Assembly (NCBI RefSeq): GCF_900103225.1
Contig: NZ_FNJH01000001.1
Location: forward strand, 1,145,533 to 1,209,532
DNA length: 64,000 bases
Origin: Pseudomonas congelans
GTDB lineage: Bacteria; Pseudomonadota; Gammaproteobacteria; Pseudomonadales; Pseudomonadaceae
Reading direction: 5' to 3'
Numbering within the stretch: the stretch's first letter is position 1; every line of letters begins with the position of its first letter. The translations under genes and the position numbers were made by a program. Below, piece after piece: positions 28,776-37,747 of the stretch. The notes below the pieces were generated by a model. It did no database searches. It was not told the DNA's origin and was given only the letters and a program-made list of their open reading frames with translations.

Positions 28776-30152
28776 TTGAATACCGTCCCTGGTACTACGG
28801 ACGCCACGGTGCTTGCCCGTGCGGCCGCCAAGGTGAAACGCCACGTGCTGCCGCTGTTCGTGGTGATGTTCATCGTCAATTACATCGACCGGGTCAACAT
28901 CGGTTTTGTACGCAGCCATCTGGAAACCGATCTGGGCATCGGCGCAGCGGCCTACGGGCTGGGTGCCGGATTGTTCTTTGTCGGTTACGCGCTGTTCGAA
29001 GTCCCCTCCAACATGCTGTTGCAGCGCTACGGCGCCCGCGCCTGGCTGACCCGCATCATGTTCACCTGGGGCGCGGCCGCCATGGCGATGGCGTTCGTTC
29101 AGGGGGAAACCAGCTTCTACGTGCTGCGCTTCATTCTGGGTGCCGCCGAAGCCGGCTTCTTCCCCGGTATCATCTATTACTTCACCCAGTGGCTGCCCTC
29201 CAGTGACCGTGGCAAGGCCATGGCGCTGTTTCTCAGCGGCTCGGCGATAGCGTCGGTGATTTCCGGACCGGTGTCCGGCGCCCTGCTCGGCATCGAGGGC
29301 CTGAACCTGCATGGCTGGCAATGGATGTTCCTGATCGAAGGCTTCGCGTCGATCGTGCTCTGCGGTTTTGTCTGGTTCTGGCTGCAATCACATCCTCACG
29401 AAGCCCGCTGGCTCAGTGAAGAGGAAAAAAACGCGCTCAGCACAGCCATCGCCGAAGAGCAACGGCTGCGCGAAGCTTCACAAACCGTCAGGCCATCGGT
29501 GTTGCGCCTGTTGGCGGACCGGCAGATCCTGCTGTTCTGCTTCATCTACTTTTCCGTGGCCCTGACCATCTACGGCGCCACCTTCTGGTTGCCGAGCATG
29601 ATCCGCAAGATGGGCAGCTTCAGCGATTTCGAGGTCGGGCTGTTCAATTCGATCCCGTGGATCATCTCCATCGTGGCCATGTACGGCTTCGCAGCACTGG
29701 CCGCACGCTTCAAGCACCAGCAGGCCTGGGTGGCCGTCACGCTGGTCATCGCCGCCGCCGGCATGTTCATGTCGACCGTGGGCGGTCCGGTGTTCGCCTT
29801 TGTCGCCATCTGCTTTGCGGCAATCGGTTTCAAAGCCGCGTCTGCGCTGTTCTGGCCGATCCCTCAGGGCTATCTGGACGCCCGCATTGCCGCTGCTGTC
29901 ATTGCGCTGATCAACTCCATCGGCAACCTGGGCGGTTTCGTCGCGCCCACCACATTCGGCTTTCTGGAGCAGACCACCGGTTCGATTCAAGGCGGCCTGT
30001 ATGGACTGGCCGGCACCTCGCTGCTGGCTGCCGTGGTGATCTTCTTTGCCCGCACCACACCACGCGGTGACCGCGGCCGCCCGTCCAGGGCTGAACAGCC
30101 CACAGCGCTCAGCCCTACCGTCAACAGCACCCCTTCCAGCCTCAAACCCTGA
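28776..30152 (+). CDS. MFS transporter, anion:cation symporter family (aldarate type)
   Basis: 458 residues with 12 predicted helices. The N-terminal VNYIDRVNIGFV and the loop EAGFFPGIIYYFTQWLP are the signature of the ACS family, which takes up glucarate, galactarate, phthalate or similar organic anions. I chose TTG 28776 because GGGAG stands seven bases before it; ATG 28758 would add six residues without a site. The glucarate dehydratase-like gene follows after 18 bases, so they form one operon and the substrate is probably an aldarate. Confidence 0.82.
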   Translation: MNTVPGTTDATVLARAAAKVKRHVLPLFVVMFIVNYIDRVNIGFVRSHLETDLGIGAAAYGLGAGLFFVGYALFEVPSNMLLQRYGARAWLTRIMFTWGAAAMAMAFVQGETSFYVLRFILGAAEAGFFPGIIYYFTQWLPSSDRGKAMALFLSGSAIASVISGPVSGALLGIEGLNLHGWQWMFLIEGFASIVLCGFVWFWLQSHPHEARWLSEEEKNALSTAIAEEQRLREASQTVRPSVLRLLADRQILLFCFIYFSVALTIYGATFWLPSMIRKMGSFSDFEVGLFNSIPWIISIVAMYGFAALAARFKHQQAWVAVTLVIAAAGMFMSTVGGPVFAFVAICFAAIGFKAASALFWPIPQGYLDARIAAAVIALINSIGNLGGFVAPTTFGFLEQTTGSIQGGLYGLAGTSLLAAVVIFFARTTPRGDRGRPSRAEQPTALSPTVNSTPSSLKP

Positions 30153-30170
30153 CTTCCGGGAGACCGCCTT

Positions 30171-31445
30171 TTGAAAATCATACGTGTGACCGTAACCCCT
30201 ATCGCCTTTCGCGACCCGCCACTGCTCAACGCCAGTGGTATTCACGAACCTTTTGCCCTGCGCTCGATCATCGAGGTGGAAAGCGACAACGGTTATATCG
30301 GCCTCGGTGAAAGCTACGGTGATGCCCCGGCACTGGCGATTCAGCAACAGGTACAGAACCAGCTGATCGGGCTCGACCCGTTCAACCTCAATCAGCTGCG
30401 CAGCATCGTTCAGGCGACCGTGGCAGCGCATAAACCAGTCAGCCTGGCCGGTGCCGAACTGGCGCCGGGCTCACACGCCAGCAAGGCGGTAAGCAATGCT
30501 TATTCTGCGTTCGAAGTGGCGTTTCTGGACCTGCAGGCGCGTTCCATGAACCTGCCACTGGTGGACCTGCTCGGCGGTGCCATTCGTGACCAGATACCCT
30601 TCAGCGCCTACCTGTTCTTCAAATACGCGCAGCATGCCGATGCGCCCTACGCGCCCGACAGCTGGGGTGAAGCGCTCAGCGAAGAGCAGATCGTCGCCCA
30701 GGCCCGGCGCATGATCGACGCCTATGGCTTCAAAAGCATCAAGCTCAAGGCCGGTGCGCTGCAGCCGGAACACGAGGTGTCGTGCATAAAGGCACTGAAA
30801 AAAGCCTTCCCCGGTTATCCTCTGCGCATCGACCCCAACGGCAACTGGTCACTCGAGACCTCGATTCGCATGGCCGAACTGCTGGGCGATGATCTGCAAT
30901 ATTACGAAGACCCGACGCCGGGCCTGGACGGCATGTCCGAATTGCATAAACGCACCGGCCTGCCGCTGGCGACCAACATGGTGGTGACCGATTTCGACGA
31001 GTTCCGCCGCAGCGTGGCCCTCGACAGCGTGCAGATCGTGCTCGCTGACCACCATTACTGGGGTGGCCTGCGTGACACGCAGGCGCTGGCGAAGATGTGC
31101 GACACCTTCGGCCTGGGCGTGTCGATGCACTCCAACTCGCATCTGGGTATCAGCCTCATGGCCATGGCCCACGTCGCAGCGGCGGTGCCCAATCTGGACT
31201 ACGCCTGCGACACGCACTACCCGTGGCAGGAACCGGACGAGGAAGTCATCAAGGGTGGCAAACTGCCGATTGTCGATGGCTGCGTCAGCATCACCCGCGC
31301 CCCAGGCCTAGGGCTGGAACTGGACTACGACCAGCTCGGCAAGCTCAACGATCAGTACCACAGTTGTGGCATTCGGCAACGCGATGATGTGAAGCAGATG
31401 CAGAAGTACAAGCCGGAATGGAAGGCGGTCAAACCGAGGTATTGA
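30171..31445 (+). CDS. gudD: Glucarate dehydratase-like enzyme (enolase superfamily)
   Basis: 424 residues. Enolase-superfamily metal and base residues are all placed as in GudD: KLK with K191/K193, D221 in RIDPNGNW, E246 in YYEDPTPG, N269 in ATNMVV, D293 in LADHHYWGG and the base H320 in SMHSNSHLG. It should dehydrate D-glucarate (possibly also L-idarate) to 5-keto-4-deoxyglucarate. The start is TTG 30171 with GGGAG upstream. Cotranscribed with the MFS gene. Glucarate is most likely, but another aldarate is possible. Confidence 0.85.
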   Translation: MKIIRVTVTPIAFRDPPLLNASGIHEPFALRSIIEVESDNGYIGLGESYGDAPALAIQQQVQNQLIGLDPFNLNQLRSIVQATVAAHKPVSLAGAELAPGSHASKAVSNAYSAFEVAFLDLQARSMNLPLVDLLGGAIRDQIPFSAYLFFKYAQHADAPYAPDSWGEALSEEQIVAQARRMIDAYGFKSIKLKAGALQPEHEVSCIKALKKAFPGYPLRIDPNGNWSLETSIRMAELLGDDLQYYEDPTPGLDGMSELHKRTGLPLATNMVVTDFDEFRRSVALDSVQIVLADHHYWGGLRDTQALAKMCDTFGLGVSMHSNSHLGISLMAMAHVAAAVPNLDYACDTHYPWQEPDEEVIKGGKLPIVDGCVSITRAPGLGLELDYDQLGKLNDQYHSCGIRQRDDVKQMQKYKPEWKAVKPRY

Positions 31446-31466
31446 GCGTCTGCCAGCGAGAAATGG

Positions 31467-31493
31467 GCTGGACAGGCACAGAGTCCGTCCAGC
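31467..31493. terminator. Hairpin between convergent units
   Basis: GCTGGAC (31467-31473) and GTCCAGC (31487-31493) form a stem between the glucarate dehydratase and the convergent ABC transporter operon. It may terminate both; no strong T tract is seen. Confidence 0.5.
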
Positions 31494-31514
31494 TTGAGAA
31501 ACTTTATTCCTTGA

Positions 31515-32348
31515 TCAAGGCAATGGGTCGAACTTCAATTCGCTGAGGCTTTGCACCTTGTCTTCGCGAACCATCTTGTATTCGGTGTTCGGGCCTATCC
31601 AGTGTGCCCAGATTGCGTCGATCTCGCCTGCGGCTTCCATTGCGCGCAGCGATTCATTGACCTTCGCCAGAAAAGCCGGTTCGCCCTGGCGCATGCCGGC
31701 ACCAATGGGTTCAAGCGCCATCGGTTCTTTGGCGATTGCCAATTCCACGCCGCCGGCCTTGGCTTGCCCGACCAGCTTGATCGCAGTCATGGTATTGGTC
31801 ACCAGGCCCACCACCTTGTTCTGTTGCAGCGCCATGTAGGCAGAGCCGGTGTCCTGGAAGGTCACTGGCGTTGCGTCAGCGAGGCGGATCGACTGCTCGG
31901 AGGTAGAGCCTTTGGTCGAACTGATGCGTTTACCCTTGAAGAACGATTTCGGTTGATCGGCATTCGCCGCACGAACCACCAGTGTTTCCTTGGCGATGTA
32001 GTAAGGGTCGCTGAACTGGATCTGGTCGGCACGGCTCTTGGTGTAAGCCAGGTTGGCGAAAATCACGTCCACGCGGCCCATTTTGACTTCCGGGATACGT
32101 GCTTCGACCGACAGCGGCTTGAGTTCCAGCGCCACGCCCATGTGTTTGGCGAGGGCTTTGCACAGGTCGACGTCCATGCCCACCAGTTCGCGGGTTTCAG
32201 GGTCCGGTGCCGAGAACGGCGGAACGTCGGCATACACGCCACAGCTGAGGCTTTTCTTGCTCATCACATCGCTGAGCTGATCGGCATGGACCACCGAAAC
32301 AGCCAACGGCGACAACGCCAGGGCAGCCAGTACAGACTTGATACGCAT
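31515..32348 (-). CDS. Polar amino-acid ABC transporter, substrate-binding protein
   Basis: 277 residues with an N-terminal signal peptide (hydrophobic to about 22, VHADQ). The mature part is an SBP-3 fold with PPFSAPDPETRELVGMDVDLCKALA, FANLAYTKSRADQIQFSDPYY and the usual hinge. It should bind a polar amino acid or related compound in the periplasm. ATG 32348 has AGGAG seven bases upstream. It is the last gene of an SDR-permease-permease-ATPase-SBP unit, close to the Pxp genes, so an oxoproline- or glutamate-like ligand is possible but unproven. Confidence 0.88.
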   Translation of the reverse strand: MRIKSVLAALALSPLAVSVVHADQLSDVMSKKSLSCGVYADVPPFSAPDPETRELVGMDVDLCKALAKHMGVALELKPLSVEARIPEVKMGRVDVIFANLAYTKSRADQIQFSDPYYIAKETLVVRAANADQPKSFFKGKRISSTKGSTSEQSIRLADATPVTFQDTGSAYMALQQNKVVGLVTNTMTAIKLVGQAKAGGVELAIAKEPMALEPIGAGMRQGEPAFLAKVNESLRAMEAAGEIDAIWAHWIGPNTEYKMVREDKVQSLSELKFDPLP

Positions 32349-32398
32349 GGTGAGACTCCTGAAATGAATAAGTGATTCGCTGAAATCAGTGCCTGCGC

Positions 32399-33136
32399 TC
32401 AATGGCTGCGCAGGTCGGCAATGAAGCGCTGGGCACGCGGATGGCTCGGTTGCTGAAAGAACACCTCAGGGCTGGATTTTTCGAGGATCTGCCCCGCGTC
32501 CATGAACCAGATGGTGTCGGCCACTTCCCGGGCAAAATTCATCTCGTGGGTGACGCACATCATGGTCATGCCTTCTTTGGCCAGGCCCTTCATGACGCCG
32601 AGCACCTCGCCGACCATCTCCGGGTCGAGTGCGCTGGTGGGCTCGTCAAACAGCATGACGGGCGGCTCCATGGCCAGCGCGCGGGCAATCGCCACACGCT
32701 GCTGCTGGCCACCGGACAACTGCGCGGGATAGGCACCGGCCTTGTGTGCCAGCCCTACCCGATCCAGCAATTCCATGGCGCGGGCGCGTGCTTCGCTGCT
32801 CTTCAGGCCGCGCACCTTGGTCGGGGTCAGGATGATGTTGTCGAGCACCGACAAATGCGGAAACAGATTGAAGCTCTGGAACACGAAACCCACTCGGCTG
32901 CGCAGCCGGTTGACGTTGGCGTCGGTGCCATTCACGTCACGGCCATCAAACAGGATCTGGCCTTGCTGCACATCCTCAAGACGATTGACGGTTCTGATCA
33001 GCGTCGACTTGCCCGAGCCTGAAGGCCCGCACAGCACCACCACTTCGCCGCGCTGCACTTCGGCGGTGATGTCGGTCAGGGCCTGATACTCGCCATACCA
33101 TTTGTTGATCCTGGAAAACATGATCATCGGATGCAT
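32399..33136 (-). CDS. Polar amino-acid ABC transporter, ATPase
   Basis: 245 residues. Walker [10 protein letters not shown] is near residue 37, the signature [15 protein letters not shown] at about 140, Walker [13 protein letters not shown] at about 160, and the switch histidine in CVTHEMNF. This is the GlnQ/ArtP type. GAGGG lies seven bases before ATG 33136. It works with the two permeases upstream and the binding protein downstream, and its gene nearly touches them (11 bases from the permease). Confidence 0.92.
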   Translation of the reverse strand: MHPMIMFSRINKWYGEYQALTDITAEVQRGEVVVLCGPSGSGKSTLIRTVNRLEDVQQGQILFDGRDVNGTDANVNRLRSRVGFVFQSFNLFPHLSVLDNIILTPTKVRGLKSSEARARAMELLDRVGLAHKAGAYPAQLSGGQQQRVAIARALAMEPPVMLFDEPTSALDPEMVGEVLGVMKGLAKEGMTMMCVTHEMNFAREVADTIWFMDAGQILEKSSPEVFFQQPSHPRAQRFIADLRSH

Positions 33137-33146
33137 TGGGCAACCC

Positions 33147-33887
33147 TCAGTTATCGGTAGTCAAAGGCCGGGAAACGGGTACAGGCGATACATCGCCTTC
33201 GCGCTTGCGGGCAATACGCTGCTCCACCACGGCGGCGAGACGGGTCAGGCCGTAGCACAGCACGTAGTAAGTGATCGCCAGGATGAAGAACACCTGGAAC
33301 GGCTTGGTCAGCAGCTGGTTATTGATCTGATTCGCGGCGAAGGTCACTTCCTGAACGTTGATCACGTAGCCCAGCGACGTTTCCTTGATGATTGAAATGA
33401 ACTGGCTGATCAGGCTCGGCAAGGCGTTGTACAGCGCCTGCGGCAGGATCACCCAGACCGTGGTGCGCAGGTAGCCCATGCCCAGTGCGCGGGCGGCTTC
33501 GTACTGACCGGTCGGCAGCGCCTGGATAGCGCCACGGATGATTTCGCACAGATAGGCGCTCTGATAGACCACCAGCGTGCAGAGCATGGTGGTGAAGCCG
33601 GTGATGTTATGGCCGATCAGCAAGGGGACCAGAAAGTAGGTCCAGAAAATCACCATCAGCAGCGGGATGCCGCGCATCACATAGACCCAGAACGTCGCCG
33701 GGTAGCGCAGCCAGCGCCACGGCGAAACCCGCGCCAGCGATAGCAGCAGCCCCAGCGGAAAGGCCAGCAACAGGGCCAGCGCCGCCAGCATCAGCGTCGA
33801 TATCAGGCCGCCCATCGGGCCGTGTGGGTATTGACCGATCAGCAGCAAAGTCCAGTTATCGCGAACAATCGTGAATACATCGAACAT
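33147..33887 (-). CDS. Polar amino-acid ABC transporter, permease 1
   Basis: 246 residues with five or six membrane segments. It has the permease EAA-type loop [29 protein letters not shown], which binds the ATPase, and belongs to the HisM/GltK family. The second permease starts only a few bases upstream. Together they form the heterodimeric channel for the periplasmic binding protein at 31515. Identity as a permease is firm; the substrate is unknown. Confidence 0.9.
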   Translation of the reverse strand: MFDVFTIVRDNWTLLLIGQYPHGPMGGLISTLMLAALALLLAFPLGLLLSLARVSPWRWLRYPATFWVYVMRGIPLLMVIFWTYFLVPLLIGHNITGFTTMLCTLVVYQSAYLCEIIRGAIQALPTGQYEAARALGMGYLRTTVWVILPQALYNALPSLISQFISIIKETSLGYVINVQEVTFAANQINNQLLTKPFQVFFILAITYYVLCYGLTRLAAVVEQRIARKREGDVSPVPVSRPLTTDN

Positions 33888-33893
33888 CGCCGC

Positions 33894-34595
33894 CTACCTC
33901 GCCATGGCTTTGCTGAACTGCAGGGCCAGCAACGCACCCAGGCCCATCAGCATCAATGAAATGGCCAGGTAGACCACGGTTGCCACCAGATACGCTTCGA
34001 AGGTGCGGAAGGTGTAGTTCTCTACCTCGCGGGTGGCATAAGTCAGCTCCACCACGCCGATGGCCATGACCAGACTGGTGTTCTTGAACAGCAGGACTGT
34101 GTGATTGATCAGCGACGGCAAGCAGTTGCGAACCCCTTGCGGCAGGATCACGTAACGCATCGAGCGTACATAGCCCAGGCCCAGGGCGCGCGACGCCTCG
34201 ACTTGCCCGGCCGGAATCGCGCGTAACCCGCTGCGGATGTCTTCACTGAAGTAAGCCGCCTGGCAAAGGCCCAGTGCGATGACCGAGAACAGGTATTCGG
34301 TGCTGTAGTTGGCCAGCCAGATCTGCGTGTTTTCGGACAGCAACGTGGGAATACCGAAATACCAGAGCATCAGTTGCACCAGCGTCGGCACATTGCGGTG
34401 GTAGGACACATAGCCCGCCACCAGGCGCTCGGCGTACTTGTTGCCGGTCAGGCGAATCGACACCAGCAGCAGAGCAACCACCATCGCCAGGCACCAGGCA
34501 ACGAAGGCCAGTTGCAGGGTCGTTTCTATGCCCTTGACGATCAGCTCGGCGTACTCGCCCTGCAGGATCGCTGAAAGATCGAATTTACTCGTCAT
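33894..34595 (-). CDS. Polar amino-acid ABC transporter, permease 2
   Basis: 233 residues with five or six membrane segments. The EAA loop reads EASRALGLGYVRSMRYVILPQGVRNCLPS. I chose ATG 34595, with GGGAA seven bases upstream; longer in-frame starts to 34613 are possible. It pairs with permease 1 downstream. The gap to the SDR gene contains a strong hairpin. Confidence 0.9.
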   Translation of the reverse strand: MTSKFDLSAILQGEYAELIVKGIETTLQLAFVAWCLAMVVALLLVSIRLTGNKYAERLVAGYVSYHRNVPTLVQLMLWYFGIPTLLSENTQIWLANYSTEYLFSVIALGLCQAAYFSEDIRSGLRAIPAGQVEASRALGLGYVRSMRYVILPQGVRNCLPSLINHTVLLFKNTSLVMAIGVVELTYATREVENYTFRTFEAYLVATVVYLAISLMLMGLGALLALQFSKAMAR

Positions 34596-34633
34596 GGTTG
34601 TTCCCATAGACATTCAGCCAGGGCAGAAGCAAG

Positions 34634-34652
34634 GCGCCAGCGGTTCTGGCGC
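34634..34652. terminator. Intercistronic hairpin between SDR and ABC genes
   Basis: GCGCCAG-CGGTT-CTGGCGC is a perfect seven-base stem in the 118-base gap. There is no T run. It may attenuate or protect the transcript, setting the ratio of SDR to transporter, rather than fully terminate. Confidence 0.5.
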
Positions 34653-34713
34653 GGGTATGGCATGGCGGCTGGAGCCGCTCTCGTGATGGGGTACAGCCCT
34701 TGAAGACGCAGCT

Positions 34714-35466
34714 TCAGCCTTCGTAGTCCTGCGGGCGCGCAGTCGACAGTCCGCCGGGGACCTGCAGCGTCGGGGTAATTTCCATATGCCCGATGTTGAC
34801 CGCGATGGGCGCGGCAATCACATAGGCGATCGCATCGGCAATGTCCTTGGCCACCGGCAGCTCATAGCCCTCGATGAAACGCTTGCGCACTTCCTCGGAG
34901 TCGCCGTGCACGTGGGCAAAGATATCCGTCGCCACGCGCCCCGGACAGATTTCGGTGACCCGCACGCGCTTGCCGAAGGCATCAATGCGCAACTGCCGGG
35001 ACAGCATGCTTACCGCCGCCTTGGTCGCGTGGTACGTCGAGTTGCCACCGAAGTTGTAGGCCGCAGCGATCGAGCTGATGTTGATGATGTGCCCGCAATC
35101 ACGCTCGACCATCCCTGGCAACGAGAGCCTGGCGATCTGCAATACCGCGCGCAGGTTCACATCAACCAGCAGATCAATGCCTTCGGCGTCCGCCTTGAGC
35201 AGCGAGCCAGGCCGGTCGACTCCGGCATTGTTGACCACCACATCGAAATGATGGGCCTGAAACAAGCCCGTCAGGCCAGCCAGATCGGTCACGTCGATGG
35301 CGTGTGCGATGCAACCGGTGCGCTGCGCCAGTGCCGCCAGCTTGTCTGCACTGCGCGCCAGCGCATGGACCTGCAGACCTTCGGCACACAGCCGCTCGAC
35401 GACGGCTTCGCCAATGCCGGAAGAAGCGCCGGTGACCAGCGCGGTTTTGTAATCGGAAAAAGGCAT
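34714..35466 (-). CDS. Short-chain dehydrogenase/reductase
   Basis: 250 residues, classical SDR. Cofactor motif TGASSGIGEAV is at residues 12-22, the NAG motif in NNAGVD, and the catalytic Ser and YxxxK in NISSIAAAYNFGGNSTYHATKAA. Resembles the YdfG group acting on hydroxy-amino acids, but the substrate is not certain. ATG 35466 has AAGGA upstream. It heads the ABC transporter unit and carries a Nac-type palindrome 117 bases upstream. Confidence 0.85.
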   Translation of the reverse strand: MPFSDYKTALVTGASSGIGEAVVERLCAEGLQVHALARSADKLAALAQRTGCIAHAIDVTDLAGLTGLFQAHHFDVVVNNAGVDRPGSLLKADAEGIDLLVDVNLRAVLQIARLSLPGMVERDCGHIINISSIAAAYNFGGNSTYHATKAAVSMLSRQLRIDAFGKRVRVTEICPGRVATDIFAHVHGDSEEVRKRFIEGYELPVAKDIADAIAYVIAAPIAVNIGHMEITPTLQVPGGLSTARPQDYEG

Positions 35467-35582
35467 GTCGGGGTTTCCTTGAATAAGCGTCGATCAGCCG
35501 CTTGGCTAGTAATGCTGATCGCCTTGTACCGGACTTTAACGAGCGTCACGGGCAGCGACCAAGACACAATGGTTGTGTGGCA

Positions 35583-35597
35583 ATAAGCTGCGCTTAT
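35583..35597. promoter_or_regulatory. Nac-type operator 1 (ATAAGCTGCGCTTAT)
   Basis: A 15-base palindrome of form ATA-N9-TAT. It overlaps the pxpA stop codon and lies 117 bases upstream of the SDR/ABC unit. Read on the other strand it is ATAAGCGCAGCTTAT, which differs at two bases from the site before the aminotransferase. Confidence 0.6.
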
Positions 35598-36370
35598 GAC
35601 CCGAGCAACTGTGAAACCGGGGTGATGACCCCGCCCTGCTCTTCGATGCTTTGGCGAATGCTGCGCGCCAGCTCCACCGCCCCCGGCGTGTCGCCATGCA
35701 GCAGAATCGACTGCGCATTGACCGCCACACGCTTGCCGCTCAGGGTGGTGACGGTGCCGTCCTGCAGCAGTTGCGCAACCCTGGCCCGGACCTGCTCCGG
35801 GTCCCTGACCACCGCGCCGGCAATGCCTCGCGGTACCAGCAGACAGTTTTCGTCATAGGCGCGGTCAGCCAGAAAGGTCGTCGCCACCCTCAGATTGCAC
35901 GCCTCGGCGGCACTCTCGATGGCCGCGCTGCTGGATGAACTGATGATCAACTGCGGGTCAAAAGCTGCGACCGCCCTTACCAGAGGCCCGGCCAGTTCGG
36001 CATCGGCCGCGGCCATATTGCCCAGCGCACCGTGAAAACTCATGTGCGTGACGCGGTAACCGGCAGCGGCTGCAATACCCGCCAGAGCGCCGAGTTGATA
36101 CACCAAAATGGCGCACAACTCCTTGAGTTCGATGTTCATCCTGCGACGGCCGAACCCCTGCAGATCAGGGAAGCCGACATGCGCACCGAGATCGATGCCC
36201 AGCGCCTTGGCGCGGCGCACCGTGCTGTCCATGATCAACGGGTCTCCGGCATGAAAGCCGCAGGCGACGTTGGCCGAGGAGATCAATGGCATCAACGCCT
36301 CGTCCTCGCCCATGGTCCAGGGCCCGAAGCCCTCGCCCAGATCAGCATTCAGATCAATGCGCATGCTCAT
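35594..36370 (-). CDS. pxpA: PxpA, LamB/YcsF-family 5-oxoprolinase subunit
   Basis: 258 residues, the normal length. It opens RIDLNADLGEGFGPW and has CGFHAGDP and the GFGRRRMN motif of the family. In E. coli and B. subtilis, PxpA works with PxpB and PxpC as an ATP-dependent 5-oxoprolinase that returns pyroglutamate to glutamate. GGAGGAAC precedes ATG 36370, which overlaps the end of the BCCP-like gene. Last gene of the accBC-pxpBC unit. The family was first named from lactam use in Aspergillus. Confidence 0.9.
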   Translation of the reverse strand: MSMRIDLNADLGEGFGPWTMGEDEALMPLISSANVACGFHAGDPLIMDSTVRRAKALGIDLGAHVGFPDLQGFGRRRMNIELKELCAILVYQLGALAGIAAAAGYRVTHMSFHGALGNMAAADAELAGPLVRAVAAFDPQLIISSSSSAAIESAAEACNLRVATTFLADRAYDENCLLVPRGIAGAVVRDPEQVRARVAQLLQDGTVTTLSGKRVAVNAQSILLHGDTPGAVELARSIRQSIEEQGGVITPVSQLLGS

Positions 36371-36776
36371 GTTCCTCCAGTTCGATCAGCGGCTGGCCAT
36401 AACCGACGCGTTCGTTCTCGGCGGCCAGGAAGCGCACCACGCGTCCTGCCTGGTTACTGCGCACCGGCAGATACAGCAGGCCGATGCGTAACAACCCCAG
36501 CAACTGCCCCGCAGCTACTGCATCGCCGGGTTTTACGTAGCGGCTGCGTTCATCAGGATGGCTCGACACAAATACGCCGGGGTTATCGGCGGTTACCACA
36601 TGGGCAGTCAGCGCAGACGGCTCAGCGGCAACCTGTGTCGCTGAAGGCGCAGCAAAGGCCCGCACAGGCTCGCCTCGGCGAATCACCAGCTCGAACCCCG
36701 GGCGTTTCAGTTCCAGCGCAGTAAGCCCGGCGTCCCGAATCCATGCTGCCAGCTGGCGAATCTCTTTGATGTTCAT
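36354..36776 (-). CDS. BCCP-like lipoyl/biotinyl-fold protein without the biotinyl lysine
   Basis: 140 residues. The N-terminal region (about 1-35) resembles the AccB start (IRQLAAWIRDAGLTALELKRPGFELVI), and the C-terminal half aligns without gaps with the neighbouring AccB biotinyl domain. Where AccB has EAMKM, this protein reads RIGLL, so the biotin lysine K114 is replaced by L100. It therefore cannot be biotinylated at the usual place. It could be a scaffold or an adaptor for the complex. Start ATG 36776 overlaps the pxpC stop; its end overlaps pxpA. Confidence 0.75.
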   Translation of the reverse strand: MNIKEIRQLAAWIRDAGLTALELKRPGFELVIRRGEPVRAFAAPSATQVAAEPSALTAHVVTADNPGVFVSSHPDERSRYVKPGDAVAAGQLLGLLRIGLLYLPVRSNQAGRVVRFLAAENERVGYGQPLIELEEHEHAH

Positions 36777-37747
36777 CAGCGATGTCCTTGCAGGCTGCGC
36801 AGCGCGAGCATGCGCCGGGCGTCTTCGATGAAAGCGTGATTGGTGTCCAGCGCCTCGACCGCCTCGTCGTAACTGCACTGCACAAAACGCACCTTGCTGC
36901 CGATCGGGGCCTGACCAAGGCGCCACAGGTCGGCTTCAATGACCGTGGCAAACTTGGGATAACCGCCACTGGGCTGGGCATCACGCATCTGTACGATCGG
37001 CTGACCGCCGTGGGGCACCTGAATCACGCCAGGCACGATGCCGTGAGAGCGAATTTCCAGCGCCTCGCGCGCAAGCAAGGGCGTGCCCTCCATGCGGTAG
37101 CCGTAACGGTTGCTCTGCGTGGTGATTTTCCATTCGCCGGCAAAAAACGCGTCTTGCGCCTCGGCACTGAAACAATCGAACTCGGCCGCCGGCAGAACCC
37201 GGATGGCGGGCAACCCGTCGAGCATCAACGGCAAGGCCGCCACGGACGATTGCACACCGAAATCACTGGCACGCAGTTGGTTGGCAGCGCCCGCAGGAAT
37301 CACATCACCCTGCTGCAACGCACGGCCCTGCCAGCCACCAAAAGCCCCACGCAATTGCGTACTGCGCGAGCCCAGCACCACCGGCACATCGACGCCACCG
37401 GCCAGGCACAGATAAGCGCGGCTGCCCATCGTCGGGTAATTGAGCCGCAACACCTGATTCTTGCGCGCCTGAGCGACCCAGTTGCCCGGCAGCCGCTGCC
37501 CATCGAGCGACGCACCGCAGGCGGCTCCGGTGATCGCGAAGGTACAGTCATCGACAAACCGCACTTCGAACGGGAACAGCGGAATTTCAATGCCCGCCGC
37601 GTCTTCATCGTTGCCCAGCAACAGATTGCCGAGCCGCAGTGAAAGCGTGTCCATCGCTCCGGACGTGCCGACGCCATAGCCAAGGCTGCCATGCCGCCCC
37701 AGATCCTGGACGGTCGCCAGTGCGGTAGCGCTGATAACTTCGATCAT
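36776..37747 (-). CDS. pxpC: PxpC, 5-oxoprolinase subunit / carboxyltransferase AHS2-type (copy 1)
   Basis: 323 residues, KipA/AHS2 family. It opens [19 protein letters not shown] and has GVDVPVVLGSRST and HGGQPIVQMRDAQPSGGYPKFA. This family is homologous to the second half of the carboxyltransferase domain of urea carboxylase. It overlaps pxpB by four bases, so the two are coupled. Cytoplasmic. Whether it works as a 5-oxoprolinase subunit or as a carboxyl acceptor enzyme with AccB is open. Confidence 0.9.
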   Translation of the reverse strand: MIEVISATALATVQDLGRHGSLGYGVGTSGAMDTLSLRLGNLLLGNDEDAAGIEIPLFPFEVRFVDDCTFAITGAACGASLDGQRLPGNWVAQARKNQVLRLNYPTMGSRAYLCLAGGVDVPVVLGSRSTQLRGAFGGWQGRALQQGDVIPAGAANQLRASDFGVQSSVAALPLMLDGLPAIRVLPAAEFDCFSAEAQDAFFAGEWKITTQSNRYGYRMEGTPLLAREALEIRSHGIVPGVIQVPHGGQPIVQMRDAQPSGGYPKFATVIEADLWRLGQAPIGSKVRFVQCSYDEAVEALDTNHAFIEDARRMLALRSLQGHR

